Source of the DNA: Microbulbifer rhizosphaerae | Lineage (GTDB): Bacteria; Pseudomonadota; Gammaproteobacteria; Pseudomonadales; Cellvibrionaceae | DNA length: 64,000 nucleotides | Direction: 5' to 3' | Assembly (NCBI RefSeq): GCF_014191725.1 | Contig: NZ_JACHWZ010000002.1 | Location: 261,735-325,734, forward strand | Shown here: positions 32,393-41,631 of the stretch, in pieces | How positions within the stretch are numbered: the stretch's first letter is position 1 | Layout of the letters: every line of letters begins with the position of its first letter | The notes under the pieces: model-generated | What the model saw: the letters and a program-made list of their open reading frames with translations, nothing else | Told to the model about the DNA's origin: nothing | The model's database searches: none | Translations under genes and position numbers: made by a program

Positions 32393-33028
32393 CTAATTCA
32401 CCGGCACACGACAACACCCTGTCAGCCCGGTCACACCGTCGGCACCGGAAAGCACCACATCGATCCGACGCGGATAGTCGCGATCGCTCATCCCATCCGA
32501 ACAGCGCTGGTTGGAAACCACGGCGGTGATACTGCTACCCTCCCCCGAGGCGATGACAAAGTTTGTACCCGGTCCAGCACCGGCGAAGCCGTCCGCTTTG
32601 ACGACGCTCATGACACGGTCCTCAGCGCCGGCGGCACTGTAGGTGACCGATTCCCGGTCAATATGGAGACTCCAGAACGGCTCGGTGCCAGCGCACAAGA
32701 GCCCCGCGGGGAGCGTCGAGTCACCAATCGGCGACATCTGGATGGGTTCGAGATAATCGGCAGAGGCCCAACCCATGCCCTCGCCAATGATCACCCGGGC
32801 CCAGCCCTTGTCGGTGTCGAGAACCTCCACAGGCTGTGCGCCCGGTTCGAACTTACCAACGATCTCCGCGCTTGCAGTCGGCGCCGACCTGATATTGAGA
32901 ACGTCGTCCGCCGCCACCCCGGTAACCCGGTAATAGCGTGGATCGGTGTGGATGGGCTGGGCGAAGGCGGCGGTTGCCGCCCAGCATGAGATGAGAACAG
33001 CCGGAACGATCGGGGGTAGACGCGACAT
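32393..33028 (-). CDS. Secreted SH3-domain protein
   Basis: 211 residues, signal peptide ending AAFAQ. A bacterial SH3 domain at about 30-95 (DVLNIRSAPTASAEIVGKF, GWASADYL) often binds wall peptides. The second half (LLCAGTEPFWSLHIDRESV...) resembles the COG3650/membrane-associated domain of unknown role. Start at 33,028 chosen because a signal peptide begins there; a longer frame exists upstream. No paired gene on this strand. Confidence 0.8.
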   Translation of the reverse strand: MSRLPPIVPAVLISCWAATAAFAQPIHTDPRYYRVTGVAADDVLNIRSAPTASAEIVGKFEPGAQPVEVLDTDKGWARVIIGEGMGWASADYLEPIQMSPIGDSTLPAGLLCAGTEPFWSLHIDRESVTYSAAGAEDRVMSVVKADGFAGAGPGTNFVIASGEGSSITAVVSNQRCSDGMSDRDYPRRIDVVLSGADGVTGLTGCCRVPVN

Positions 33029-33107
33029 GACCAAGCCTTCACTTTCAGTGAACAGTCTTTTCACTCTATCACGCTTTTCACAGTCACGATGGTGCCGCAG
33101 CCCTAGG

Positions 33108-33215
33108 CGGAACTGCACCGGCGCGATATCCTGCACCACTTCAACAAACGGCGCATCGGAGTACCTGCGCACCTCCATCGGCATCGCCTCAGAGACGGCC
33201 GCCTGCACGGAGATA
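33108..33215 (+). pseudogene. Decayed copy of the hisC 3' end
   Basis: GCGGAACTGCACCGGCGCGA, GATATCCTG, TTCAACAA, GCGCATC, GAGTACCTGCGCA, CTCCATCGGCA and CGGAGATA appear in the same order as at 19,366-19,491 in hisC, with small indels. Frame YLRTSIGIASET against YLRISIGTDGE. It is a short direct duplicate, now non-coding, at the far border of the secreted-enzyme island. Confidence 0.8.
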
Positions 33216-33348
33216 CCCGGTTCACGGGCAGAGAAGGGAACCCCCTATAATTATCGGGACTCGAAAGAGGCACGAGGTGCGCCCAGTGCACCGCCAAACC
33301 CGAACGGTGCGCACCGCGCACCCCCATGAAGTTGCAGTTAGAGTACCA

Positions 33349-34203
33349 ATGTATCGATCCCTCGCCGCTATCCTTTTGACCACCGCGCTGGCCTCCGGCG
33401 CCACCGCCAACCCCTGGGAAAAAGTCTCACGCCCCTCCTCCCAGGTCTCCGCCAGCATCGGCACCTACACCAACGGCTGCCTGAGCGGCGCCGAACAGAT
33501 GCCCCTGCGCGGCAAGGGCTTCCAACTGGTGCGCACAGGCCGCGACCGGCACTACGGCCACCCGGCTACCATCCAGTTCCTCAAGGATTTTTCCGCCCGG
33601 GTTGCGAACAACGGCCTGGGCCGCGTGCAGATCGGCGATATGTCCATGGCCCGAGGCGGGCCCTTCAGCTCCGGCCACCGCAGCCACCAGATGGGGCTGG
33701 ACATCGACATCTGGTACTCCCAGGACTGGCGCGCCGCCGAGCGCCCGCTGAGCCCCTGGGAGCGGGACAATATCTCCGCCAAACCGCTCGCGGACGCCCG
33801 CAATCACCGGCTGATCGAAAAGAACTGGGACGACAGGGTTCCGCGGATACTGCGCCTGGCTTCGGAAGACGCGCGGGTGGAGCGCATCTTCGTCCACCCC
33901 ACCATCAAGCGAAAGCTGTGCAGCATCGCCGGCGATGACAACGAGTGGCTGCGCAAGGTGCGCCCCTGGTGGGAACACAACTATCATTTCCATGTGCGCC
34001 TGACCTGCCCCGAGGGCGATGAATATTGCAAACCCCAGCGGCCGGTGCGGGGCGACCCCTGTGGCGACGACCTGGACTGGTGGTTCAGCGACGAGTTCTA
34101 CACACTGCTGCGGGGCGAGACGCCGCCGCCGAAAGAGCCGGGAAAAGAACCGGAGAAACCGCCCATGCCTCGGCAGTGCGAGCGCGTGCTTGCGGCCCCC
34201 TGA
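33349..34203 (+). CDS. mepA: Penicillin-insensitive murein endopeptidase
   Basis: 284 residues, signal peptide MYRSLAAILLTTALASGATA. MepA-type LAS metallopeptidase: GRDRHYGHP, FSSGHRSHQMGLDIDIWY and HFHVRLTCP hold zinc and catalytic residues. It cuts D-Ala-meso-DAP cross-links in the periplasm. A proline- and lysine-rich linker follows the domain. ATG 33,349 is chosen because it begins a clean signal peptide. Followed by ddl 93 nt downstream, also a peptidoglycan gene. Confidence 0.9.
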   Translation: MYRSLAAILLTTALASGATANPWEKVSRPSSQVSASIGTYTNGCLSGAEQMPLRGKGFQLVRTGRDRHYGHPATIQFLKDFSARVANNGLGRVQIGDMSMARGGPFSSGHRSHQMGLDIDIWYSQDWRAAERPLSPWERDNISAKPLADARNHRLIEKNWDDRVPRILRLASEDARVERIFVHPTIKRKLCSIAGDDNEWLRKVRPWWEHNYHFHVRLTCPEGDEYCKPQRPVRGDPCGDDLDWWFSDEFYTLLRGETPPPKEPGKEPEKPPMPRQCERVLAAP

Positions 34204-34296
34204 GAAGAAACTGATTTATCATTGGGATGGGCCGCGCGCGCCGTTGAGAGCGCACGCCAAAACCGTGCGCGGCGCACCTTACAAGACGAGAAAGGT

Positions 34297-35316
34297 ATGA
34301 ATTCCCCAATCCCCATCAACACCCTTTTGATCTGCGGCGGTGGCGGCAGCGAGCATGAAGTCTCCCTGCGCACCGCGGACTTTATCCAGCATCGTCTGGC
34401 CGTGGTACCGGATATCGCCCTGACTCGTGTAGAGATGGACGCCAACGGACGCCTCACAGGCAGCGACGGCGAAATCTACCAGTTGCACCAGGACCGCCAG
34501 CTGTATAGAGAAGACGGCACAACCCAGCCGGTGCACTACGTGATCCCCTCGATTCACGGTTACCCCGGTGAAACCGGCGACCTGCAATCCCAGTTGGGCC
34601 TGTTCGGCATTCCCTACTACGGCTGCGGGCCCGAGGCGAGCAAGATCTGCTTCAACAAGATCACCACCAAACTCTGGCTCAGCGCCCTGGGGGTGGACAA
34701 CACGCCCTATCAGTTCCTGTGCAGCAGTGAGGCGGAGGAAACCGCCAAGGCCACCATGGCACTGCAGGAGTGGGGACAGGTGTTCGTCAAGGCCTCCAAT
34801 CAGGGGTCGTCAGTGGGCTGCTATAAGGTGAGCTCGACGGAGGAACTGGAGCGGGCGCTGGATGAAGCCTTCCGCTATTCCCCCTATGTGCTGGTGGAGA
34901 AATGCCTGCGCGTGCGCGAACTTGAAGTCGCGGTCTACCCCTACGACGGCGAACTGGTGATCACCCCGCCGGGGGAAGTGTGCCCGCCGGAGGACGCCTT
35001 CTACAGCTATGAGGAGAAATACAACGACGCCAGCCGCGCGGTCACCCATGTGGAGGCACAGGGGTTGAGCGACGCGCAGCGGGGCTGGATCAGGGAGGCC
35101 TCCTGCCGCGCTTTTATCGGCCTGCAGTTGAAGGACCTGTCACGTATCGATTTCTTTCTCACCGAGGAAGGCGATATCTACCTCAACGAGGTCAACACCT
35201 TTCCCGGCATGACGTCCATTTCCATGTTCCCCAAAATGATGGAAAACGCCGGCCACGACTTTTCCCACTACCTGAGCAGTTTGATCCACAAAGCGATGAA
35301 GACCAATGATCAATAA
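34297..35316 (+). CDS. ddl: D-alanine--D-alanine ligase
   Basis: 339 residues; ATP-grasp enzyme forming D-Ala-D-Ala in the cytoplasm for wall precursors. Motifs: LLICGGGGSEHEVSLRTA, PSIHGYPGETGDLQ, VKASNQGSSVGCYKV, LNEVNTFPGMTSISMFP. AGGT then ATG at 34,297; 25 more codons upstream from a TTG look non-coding. Sequence is nearer the DdlA type than the DdlB of cell-division clusters. Confidence 0.9.
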   Translation: MNSPIPINTLLICGGGGSEHEVSLRTADFIQHRLAVVPDIALTRVEMDANGRLTGSDGEIYQLHQDRQLYREDGTTQPVHYVIPSIHGYPGETGDLQSQLGLFGIPYYGCGPEASKICFNKITTKLWLSALGVDNTPYQFLCSSEAEETAKATMALQEWGQVFVKASNQGSSVGCYKVSSTEELERALDEAFRYSPYVLVEKCLRVRELEVAVYPYDGELVITPPGEVCPPEDAFYSYEEKYNDASRAVTHVEAQGLSDAQRGWIREASCRAFIGLQLKDLSRIDFFLTEEGDIYLNEVNTFPGMTSISMFPKMMENAGHDFSHYLSSLIHKAMKTNDQ

Positions 35317-35351
35317 CCAATGACAAACATTAATCATTGGTCATTGATCAG
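35306..35351. terminator. Bidirectional terminator between ddl and HNH gene
   Basis: TGATCAAT..ACCAATGA and TCATTGGT..ATTGATCA pair into a long stem in the 31-bp gap between convergent genes, overlapping the ddl stop codon. Confidence 0.65.
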
Positions 35352-35920
35352 CCCGCCTGCAACCACCCCTCCTGGCGCCGGCGGGAAAACTGTCCGCGCA
35401 AAAACTCCATCTGGTCGCCGCGAATCCGCTCGTTGTTGATCAGCGCCAGGTATTCGGCGGCATTGGGGCAGAAGGGCAGTGCCAGCAATTCCAGATCGAT
35501 CTCCTGCAGCAACCGGTTGCCCTTGTGCTGGTTACAGCGCCGGCAAGCCGTAACCACGTTCTCCCAGACATCACGGCCGCCGCGGGATACCGGCTGCACG
35601 TGATCGCGGGTCAGCTCCCGCTTGGGGAATCCGTTGCCACAGTACAGACAGGTGTGCAGATCGCGGGAAAAGAGCGCGCTATTGGTCAGTGGCGGGCGTC
35701 GGCGCGGCCGCGCCATGCGCTCGCCGCCGCAGGCGATAATCGCTGCCAGATCCAGACTGGATCGTTCGCCGAGGCGGTTGATGCCACCGCGCACAGTGAG
35801 CACCACCCCACCGAGGGACCAGGTCACCAATTCCCGCACATACAGGCAGGCGGCCTCCTCCCAACTCAACCACTCCAGCGGCTGCCCCGCCAGATTCAGG
35901 CGCAGAATTCTCGCTTGCAT
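35348..35920 (-). CDS. HNH endonuclease family protein
   Basis: 190 residues. HNH motif: TCLYCGNGF (first zinc pair), LTRDHVQPVSRGG (catalytic His), ENVVTACRRCNQHKGN (second zinc pair and final His). Family members of this size are common in gammaproteobacteria and not tied to mobile introns; the exact role is unknown. Start at 35,920 (MQARILRLNLAG) with GGGGAGATG upstream. Confidence 0.85.
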   Translation of the reverse strand: MQARILRLNLAGQPLEWLSWEEAACLYVRELVTWSLGGVVLTVRGGINRLGERSSLDLAAIIACGGERMARPRRRPPLTNSALFSRDLHTCLYCGNGFPKRELTRDHVQPVSRGGRDVWENVVTACRRCNQHKGNRLLQEIDLELLALPFCPNAAEYLALINNERIRGDQMEFLRGQFSRRRQEGWLQAG

Positions 35921-35977
35921 CGGCTCATCTCCCCTTCTTGAAACCCTGGGGGCGAATCTTCTGTTCGCCCAAAAACA

Positions 35978-36007
35978 AAGGCCCTGCCGGCAATCCGGCA
36001 GGGCCTT
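35978..36007 (-). terminator. Terminator-like hairpin with no visible gene
   Basis: AAGGCCCTGCCGG-caat-CCGGCAGGGCCTT; read on the minus strand it is followed by TGTTTTT. It lies upstream of the HNH gene start, so it would end a transcript coming from 36,010-36,668, where no protein gene is seen. A small RNA is possible. Confidence 0.5.
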
Positions 36008-36009
36008 CT

Positions 36010-36668
36010 GTAGAAATTCACGAGTGTCGAACAGCATACCCGCCAGCGGTGTGGGGGCTGTATCAGGGCAGGTATATGCAGAGCTGACTTACTGAATGCA
36101 TCATCCTCCACCGGCTCAGAGGAAAAATATGGCCGGATTGCACTGATTAAAGCGGAAAATTGTTACATTTTCCAGACAGGAATTGCCCCGGTGAAACAGG
36201 TAAAAAAATAACAAAACGGCGGTTCCGCCGTTTTGTGCAGCCGGAGGCTGCTCGAAGAAGGGTCAGGGAAAAGTCCACAGGACGCGGATTGGCACCCTCG
36301 GCTGACCGAAGGTCGAGCCGTAGGGATGCGGCAAATCGTTGCCCAAATAAAACACCGTCCGGGCAATCCCGCCCGAACGGTGCGTCTCACAGGATGGTGC
36401 CCGTGTCCCTCGGGCGAGCGGCACAATCCTTTTATCCTTTGCCGCGGTTTGCAGTCCCTTTGCATCCCTGCACTTTCATTATGGTCAGGGACGGAAAAAA
36501 AAGTAGAGGCAATCGGCTGAATTTTTTGTGCGAGATATCTCACAAGCCTGCGATATATCCCATGGGGGATAAGCGGCGGAGACGGGAGGCGCCTGTTGTG
36601 GTAAAACTGGCGCGGCATGGGAAGAGCGACAACTATAGCCACAAATATTACGAGATCAATCTCAAATC
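36010..36668. other. 660-bp gap without a recognised gene
   Basis: Contains a diverged copy of the AAAACGGC hairpin repeat (about 36,212-36,330; CAAAACGGCGGTTCCGCCGT) and AT-richer sequence upstream of the dehydrogenase gene. No convincing coding region. Confidence 0.45.
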
Positions 36669-38168
36669 GTGAAAAGCCTGTTGAAATATACGCTTATTTT
36701 TCTTGTAGCGTTGGGCGCTGGCGTGTCCACCATTATATTCTTCGCGCCGGGCGTCAGCGTGCCCTGGAAACAACTGACAGGGGGCGCTGAAACTGATCCC
36801 CAAACGGTGGACAGACGGTTACACACTCCCGCCGGTTTTCGCGTGGAGCTTTTTGCCGACACTGTGTCCAACGCCCGCTGGCTGACCGTCACCCGCCGTG
36901 GCGACGTAATCGTTTCCCAACCCCGGCGCGGACAGGTGAGCCTGCTCCGGGCGGACCGCGACGGGGACGGCCGCAGCGACGGCCAACGGGTACTCATCGA
37001 CGACCTGCGCCGCCCCCACGGCCTGTTCCTGCATGAGGACTGGCTGTATATCGCCGAGAGCAACGGCGTCGGTCGCGTCCCTTTCGACCACTCCGACGGC
37101 CGCCTGGCCGGCAGCTACCAGAAAATCGTCAGCGGCCTCGGGGACGAGGGCAATCACTGGACCAAGACCATCGCCATGGGACCGGATGGCTGGGTCTATC
37201 TTTCCAGTGGTTCCACCTGCAACGTCTGCGAGGAGAAGGACCCGCAGCGCGCCACCATCATGCGCTTCAAACCCGACGGCAGCGACCTGGAAATCTACGC
37301 CACCGGCCTGCGCAACAGCGTGGGCTTCGACTGGTCCCCGATGGACGGAGGTCTCTATGCCACCGACAACGGCCGCGACTGGCTGGGAGACGACTTTCCA
37401 CCCGACGAGCTGAACCTGGTGGAAAAAGGTGTTTTTTACGGCTGGCCCTACGCCAACGGCGACCGGGTCCCGGACCCCCATTTCACCAAAGGCGGAGAGG
37501 GGAGTGCCGACGCCGGCGAGGAAATCCAGCGCAAGATCGAGAACTCGCGCCCGCCGGTGCACAACTTCCCCGCCCACAACGCCGCGCTGGGCATCCGCTT
37601 CCTGCGCAGCCCGGCACAGCCCCGGGACTATCGTGACGCGGCGCTGGTGGCCCTGCACGGCTCCTGGAACCGCAGCACCAAGGACGGCTACAAGGTGGTC
37701 TCCCTGCACTGGGACGACCGCGGCAACATCGAACAGCGGGATTTCCTCTGGGGCTTCCTGGATCGCAAGCGCGACGAAGTCAGCGGCCGACCCGTGGCCA
37801 TCGCCGAGGACGCCAACGGCAACATCTATATCTCCGATGATTACGCCGGCGCCGTCTACCGCGTCACTACCGGATCGCAAAATGCCTCCGCCGCCGTGGA
37901 GCGGAAACCGCGGATAAAAGCCCCCCACAAGCCCCTGGCCATCGACAGCGGCGCGGCGCAGCGGGGCGAGGAACTGTATCGGCAACACAATTGCGCCCAA
38001 TGCCACGCTGAACAGTTGGTGCTGAAAAATCTGGCAAAAAAATACACTCTGCAGAGCCTGGCGAGTTACTTCGACGCTCCCACGCCGCCCATGCCCAACT
38101 ACGGCTTAAGCAGCGCGCAGAAGCGCGCCCTGGCCCACTATCTGCTGTCCCTGGAGGCGAGCAATTGA
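36669..38168 (+). CDS. PQQ-dependent sugar dehydrogenase fused to cytochrome c
   Basis: 499 residues from GTG. An N-terminal membrane anchor (about 5-27) is followed by a six-bladed sorbosone/glucose dehydrogenase propeller (about 50-400; LRRPHGLFLH, GNHWTKTIAMGPDGWVY, GLRNSVGFDWSP, HGSWNRS). A single-heme cytochrome c domain (about 420-499) has CAQCH and a likely Met ligand in PPMPNYG. It should oxidise a sugar or alcohol in the periplasm and pass electrons on. Monocistronic. Confidence 0.88.
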   Translation: MKSLLKYTLIFLVALGAGVSTIIFFAPGVSVPWKQLTGGAETDPQTVDRRLHTPAGFRVELFADTVSNARWLTVTRRGDVIVSQPRRGQVSLLRADRDGDGRSDGQRVLIDDLRRPHGLFLHEDWLYIAESNGVGRVPFDHSDGRLAGSYQKIVSGLGDEGNHWTKTIAMGPDGWVYLSSGSTCNVCEEKDPQRATIMRFKPDGSDLEIYATGLRNSVGFDWSPMDGGLYATDNGRDWLGDDFPPDELNLVEKGVFYGWPYANGDRVPDPHFTKGGEGSADAGEEIQRKIENSRPPVHNFPAHNAALGIRFLRSPAQPRDYRDAALVALHGSWNRSTKDGYKVVSLHWDDRGNIEQRDFLWGFLDRKRDEVSGRPVAIAEDANGNIYISDDYAGAVYRVTTGSQNASAAVERKPRIKAPHKPLAIDSGAAQRGEELYRQHNCAQCHAEQLVLKNLAKKYTLQSLASYFDAPTPPMPNYGLSSAQKRALAHYLLSLEASN

Positions 38169-38223
38169 CCCCTTATGCGCCAGCGGCTAAGGTTGCCGCG
38201 CATTGAGTTGGAGCGAATATCCC

Positions 38224-38481
38224 ATGGCGGTAAAAAAGAAGCCGGCAACCTTTGAGCAGGCACTGGAAGAACTGGAAGAACTGGTGGAGCGCCTGGAAGC
38301 GGGCGACTTGCCCCTGGAGGAGGCCCTGGCGGATTTCGAACGCGGGGTAAAGCTCACCCGCGAGTGCCAGCAGAAACTGGCCAGCGCCGAGCAGAAGGTC
38401 AAGGTCCTGATGGAGGAGAGCGGCAGCATCCGCGAACTGCCCTTCGACGAGGATACCGCGGGCGAAGAGGAAGAAGCCTGA
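38224..38481 (+). CDS. xseB: Exodeoxyribonuclease VII small subunit
   Basis: 85 residues, all-helical, with FEQALEELEELVERLEAGDL and LEEALADFERG typical of XseB. Binds the large subunit XseA, which is not in the window. An acidic tail (DEDTAGEEEEA) follows. The stop is directly followed by the ispA start. Confidence 0.92.
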   Translation: MAVKKKPATFEQALEELEELVERLEAGDLPLEEALADFERGVKLTRECQQKLASAEQKVKVLMEESGSIRELPFDEDTAGEEEEA

Positions 38482-39387
38482 GTGTCCGACACATCCTTTC
38501 CCGCGGAACTGTCGAACTTCCTGCGATGGAGTGCCGAACGTGTGGAGGCCCGCCTGCAGACGGCGCTGGCCCCGGCCACCTCCGGTGCGGAAAAACTCTT
38601 CGCCGCCATGGGCTACGCCGCTCTGGGGCCGGGCAAGCGCCTGCGCCCGGCACTGGTCTATGCCTGCGCCCACAGCTTTGCGGATAGCTTCTCCGCAGAA
38701 AGCTGCGACACGGCCGCGGCGGCCCTGGAGTGCATCCACGCCTACTCCCTGGTACACGACGACCTGCCGGCCATGGACGACGACGACCTGCGCCGGGGCC
38801 GGCCCACCTGCCATATCCAGTTCGACGAAGCCACCGCCATCCTCGCCGGCGACGCCCTGCACACCCTGGCTTTCGAATTACTGCTGCAAAGCGAAGCGGC
38901 CGCCGAACTCAAACTGCGCCTGATCCGCGAACTGGCCTGTGCCGCCGGCAGCCGGGGCATGGTAGCGGGCCAGGCCATCGACCTGGACTCGGTGGACAAG
39001 CGCCTCGACCTGCCCCGGCTCGAACAGATGCACCGCCTCAAGACCGGCGCCCTGATCCGCGCCAGCGCGCGCATCGGCGCCCTGCTCGGCGGTGCCGACG
39101 AAGCCCGGCTGGCGGCGGTCAGCCGCTATGCCGAGGCCATCGGCCTGGCGTTTCAGGTACAGGACGACATTCTCGACGTAACCGCCGACACCGCCACCCT
39201 GGGCAAGACCCAAGGCGCCGACGCCGCGCGCAACAAACCCACCTACGTCTCCCTGCTGGGCCTGGACGGCGCCCGCGCCAAGCTTGAGGGCCTGCACCGG
39301 GAGGCACTGGACACCCTGGCCGAAGTGGATGGCGACAGCGACCTGCTGCGACAGCTGGCCGACTACATAGTCCAACGCAGTCACTAA
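38482..39387 (+). CDS. ispA: Farnesyl diphosphate synthase
   Basis: 301 residues from GTG. Polyprenyl synthase making FPP from IPP and GPP/DMAPP. First aspartate-rich motif [19 protein letters not shown] (about 92-110), second [13 protein letters not shown] (about 228-240). In operon xseB-ispA-dxs as in many gammaproteobacteria; dxs supplies its precursor pathway. Confidence 0.93.
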   Translation: MSDTSFPAELSNFLRWSAERVEARLQTALAPATSGAEKLFAAMGYAALGPGKRLRPALVYACAHSFADSFSAESCDTAAAALECIHAYSLVHDDLPAMDDDDLRRGRPTCHIQFDEATAILAGDALHTLAFELLLQSEAAAELKLRLIRELACAAGSRGMVAGQAIDLDSVDKRLDLPRLEQMHRLKTGALIRASARIGALLGGADEARLAAVSRYAEAIGLAFQVQDDILDVTADTATLGKTQGADAARNKPTYVSLLGLDGARAKLEGLHREALDTLAEVDGDSDLLRQLADYIVQRSH

Positions 39388-39390
39388 TTC

Positions 39391-39463
39391 CTGTGGGAGC
39401 CAGCCCTGCTGGCGAAGCGGAGTGGCCGGGGGCTCGCCCCATCGCCTGCGAGGCAGGCTCCCA
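39391..39463. repeat. TGGGAGCC hairpin repeat
   Basis: TGTGGGAGCCAGCCCTGCTG ... GAGGCAGGCTCCCACA inverted pair; the same family occurs at about 32,250-32,340. Confidence 0.65.
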
Positions 39464-39466
39464 CAA

Positions 39467-39529
39467 CCCGAGTCCCGAGTCCCGAGTCCCGAGTCCCGAG
39501 TCCCGAGTCCCGAGTCCCGAGTCCCGAGT
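39467..39529. repeat. 7-bp tandem repeat, nine copies
   Basis: CCCGAGT repeated nine times without interruption, 63 bp, in the gap between ispA and dxs. Such a perfect short repeat can change copy number by slippage. It lies about 76 bp before the dxs start and in the leader if dxs is transcribed from ispA. Confidence 0.9.
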
Positions 39530-39604
39530 CCCCCACAGGATGCAATCTCCCCGCCACAGGCATACAATCCCCCTCTTACCTATCCGTTGCAATTGATACG
39601 TTTG

Positions 39605-41548
39605 ATGTTCGACGAAATCCCACGCACACGCCCGCAGACGCCACTGCTCGACGCCATCGACGAACCGGCGCAGCTGCGCGCCCTGGACGAGCGCCAACTG
39701 CCGGAACTGGCCAGCCAGCTGCGCGAGTACCTGCTGTACTGCGTCGGCCAGACCGGTGGTCACTTCGGCGCCGGCCTGGGGGTCGTGGAACTGACCATCG
39801 CCCTGCACTACATCTACAACACCCCGGAAGACCGGCTGGTGTGGGATGTGGGCCACCAGACCTATCCCCACAAGATTCTCACCGGGCGCCGCGAGCAGAT
39901 GCTCAGCATGCGCCAGCAGGGCGGCCTGTCCGGCTTTCCCAAACGCAGCGAGAGCCCCTACGATACCTTTGGCGTGGGCCACTCCAGCACCTCCATCAGC
40001 GCCGCCCTGGGCATGGCGCTGGGCTCTGCGGACGACCGCAGGGTCGTCGCGGTGATCGGCGACGGCGCCATGACCGCCGGCATGGCTTTCGAGGCGCTGA
40101 ACCACGCCGCCCACACCGGCAAAGACATGCTGGTAGTGCTGAATGACAACCGCATGTCCATCTCGAAAAACGTCGGGGGCCTGGCCACCTATTTCGCCAA
40201 GATCCTGGCCAGCAAAACCTACCTGTCCATGCGCGAGGGCAGCCGCAAGATACTCTCCGTCATTCCCAAGGCCTGGCAGCTGGCACGGCGCACCGAAGAA
40301 CATGTAAAGGGCATGATCACCCCGGGCACCCTGTTCGAGGAACTGGGCTTCAACTACGTGGGCCCGCTGGACGGCCACAATGTGCACGACCTGGTGCAGA
40401 CCCTGCGCAACCTGCGCAGTCAGCGCGGGCCGCAGCTTCTGCATATCGTCACCACCAAGGGCAAGGGTTTCGGCCCCGCCGAGGAAGACCCGGTGGGCTA
40501 CCATGCGCTGAACAAGCTGGAACCAGAGCCCAAGGTGCAGGTGGCCCCCTCCCCGAGCGAGGGGGGCGGCGAGCGCAAGCCGCCCAAGTACCAGGAGGTG
40601 TTCGGCCGCTGGCTGTGCGACACCGCCGAGCGGGACGACAGGCTGGTGGGCATCACCCCCGCCATGTGCGAAGGTTCGGGCATGGTGGAATTCGCCGAGC
40701 GCTTTCCGGAGCGCTTCCACGACGTGGCCATCGCCGAACAGCACGCAGTCACCCTGGCCGCCGGCCTCGCCTGCGAGGGACAGAAACCAGTGGTGGCCAT
40801 CTACTCCACCTTCCTGCAGCGCGGCTACGACCAGCTGGTGCACGATGTGGCCATCCAGAACCTGGACGTTACCTTCGCCATAGACCGCGCCGGCCTGGTG
40901 GGCGAGGACGGTCCCACCCACGCCGGCAGCTTCGACCTCACCTATATCCGCTGCCTGCCGAACCTGGTGATCGCCGCCCCCAGCGACGAGAACGAGTGCC
41001 GCCAACTGCTCTACACCGCCTACCGGCACAGCGGGCCGGCAGCGGTGCGCTATCCGCGGGGTACCGGCACCGGGGCGCAGATCGAAGAACAGATGACCGA
41101 ACTGCCGCTGGGCAAAGGGCAGTTGGTGCGCGAGGGTGCCGGCGTGGCCATCCTCAGCTTCGGCACCCTACTGACCCCGGCGCTGGCCGCGGCGGAGAAG
41201 CTCGGCGCCACGGTGGTGGATATGCGCTGGGTCAAGCCACTGGACGAGCAGTTGATCGACGAACTCGGCGCGAGCCACCACCTGCTGGTCACCCTGGAAG
41301 AGAACACCGTGGCCGGCGGCGCCGGCAGCGCGGTGACGGAATACCTGAACCACCGCGGCACCCAGGTGCCGGTACTGCAACTGGGCCTGCCTGACAGCAC
41401 CATTGAGCACGGCAAGCACAAAGACCTGCTCGCCGGCCTCGGCCTGGACGCAGCGGGCATCGAAAGGCAGATTCGCCGACGGCTGAAAAAGCGGGCCCCG
41501 GAACCCGGAACCCGGGACCCGGAATACCAAATCCATAAACTGCTGTAG
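39605..41548 (+). CDS. dxs: 1-deoxy-D-xylulose-5-phosphate synthase
   Basis: 647 residues; thiamine-diphosphate enzyme of the first step of the MEP isoprenoid pathway (pyruvate plus glyceraldehyde 3-phosphate). Motifs: [46 protein letters not shown] (TPP), [18 protein letters not shown] at 39,605 matches usual Dxs starts; a longer frame through the repeats is not likely. The C-terminal tail after RRLKK is short and irregular. Confidence 0.95.
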   Translation: MFDEIPRTRPQTPLLDAIDEPAQLRALDERQLPELASQLREYLLYCVGQTGGHFGAGLGVVELTIALHYIYNTPEDRLVWDVGHQTYPHKILTGRREQMLSMRQQGGLSGFPKRSESPYDTFGVGHSSTSISAALGMALGSADDRRVVAVIGDGAMTAGMAFEALNHAAHTGKDMLVVLNDNRMSISKNVGGLATYFAKILASKTYLSMREGSRKILSVIPKAWQLARRTEEHVKGMITPGTLFEELGFNYVGPLDGHNVHDLVQTLRNLRSQRGPQLLHIVTTKGKGFGPAEEDPVGYHALNKLEPEPKVQVAPSPSEGGGERKPPKYQEVFGRWLCDTAERDDRLVGITPAMCEGSGMVEFAERFPERFHDVAIAEQHAVTLAAGLACEGQKPVVAIYSTFLQRGYDQLVHDVAIQNLDVTFAIDRAGLVGEDGPTHAGSFDLTYIRCLPNLVIAAPSDENECRQLLYTAYRHSGPAAVRYPRGTGTGAQIEEQMTELPLGKGQLVREGAGVAILSFGTLLTPALAAAEKLGATVVDMRWVKPLDEQLIDELGASHHLLVTLEENTVAGGAGSAVTEYLNHRGTQVPVLQLGLPDSTIEHGKHKDLLAGLGLDAAGIERQIRRRLKKRAPEPGTRDPEYQIHKLL

Positions 41549-41631
41549 ACCATCCCCGGGACCGCGGAGCTCCAGCTCCGCACCGCGGGCACAGCCCGCG
41601 CCTCAGCTTTACCAATTACACGGGGAGCACC

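Noticed and set aside
33108..33215. Integrase attachment site (attR) at the hisC duplicate
   Set aside because: No integrase or tRNA gene is near, and the duplicated part is a decayed gene end rather than a short identical core.
36819..38006. Minus-strand frame opposite the sugar dehydrogenase
   Set aside because: Low-complexity Gly/Val/Ala antisense of a well-supported gene.
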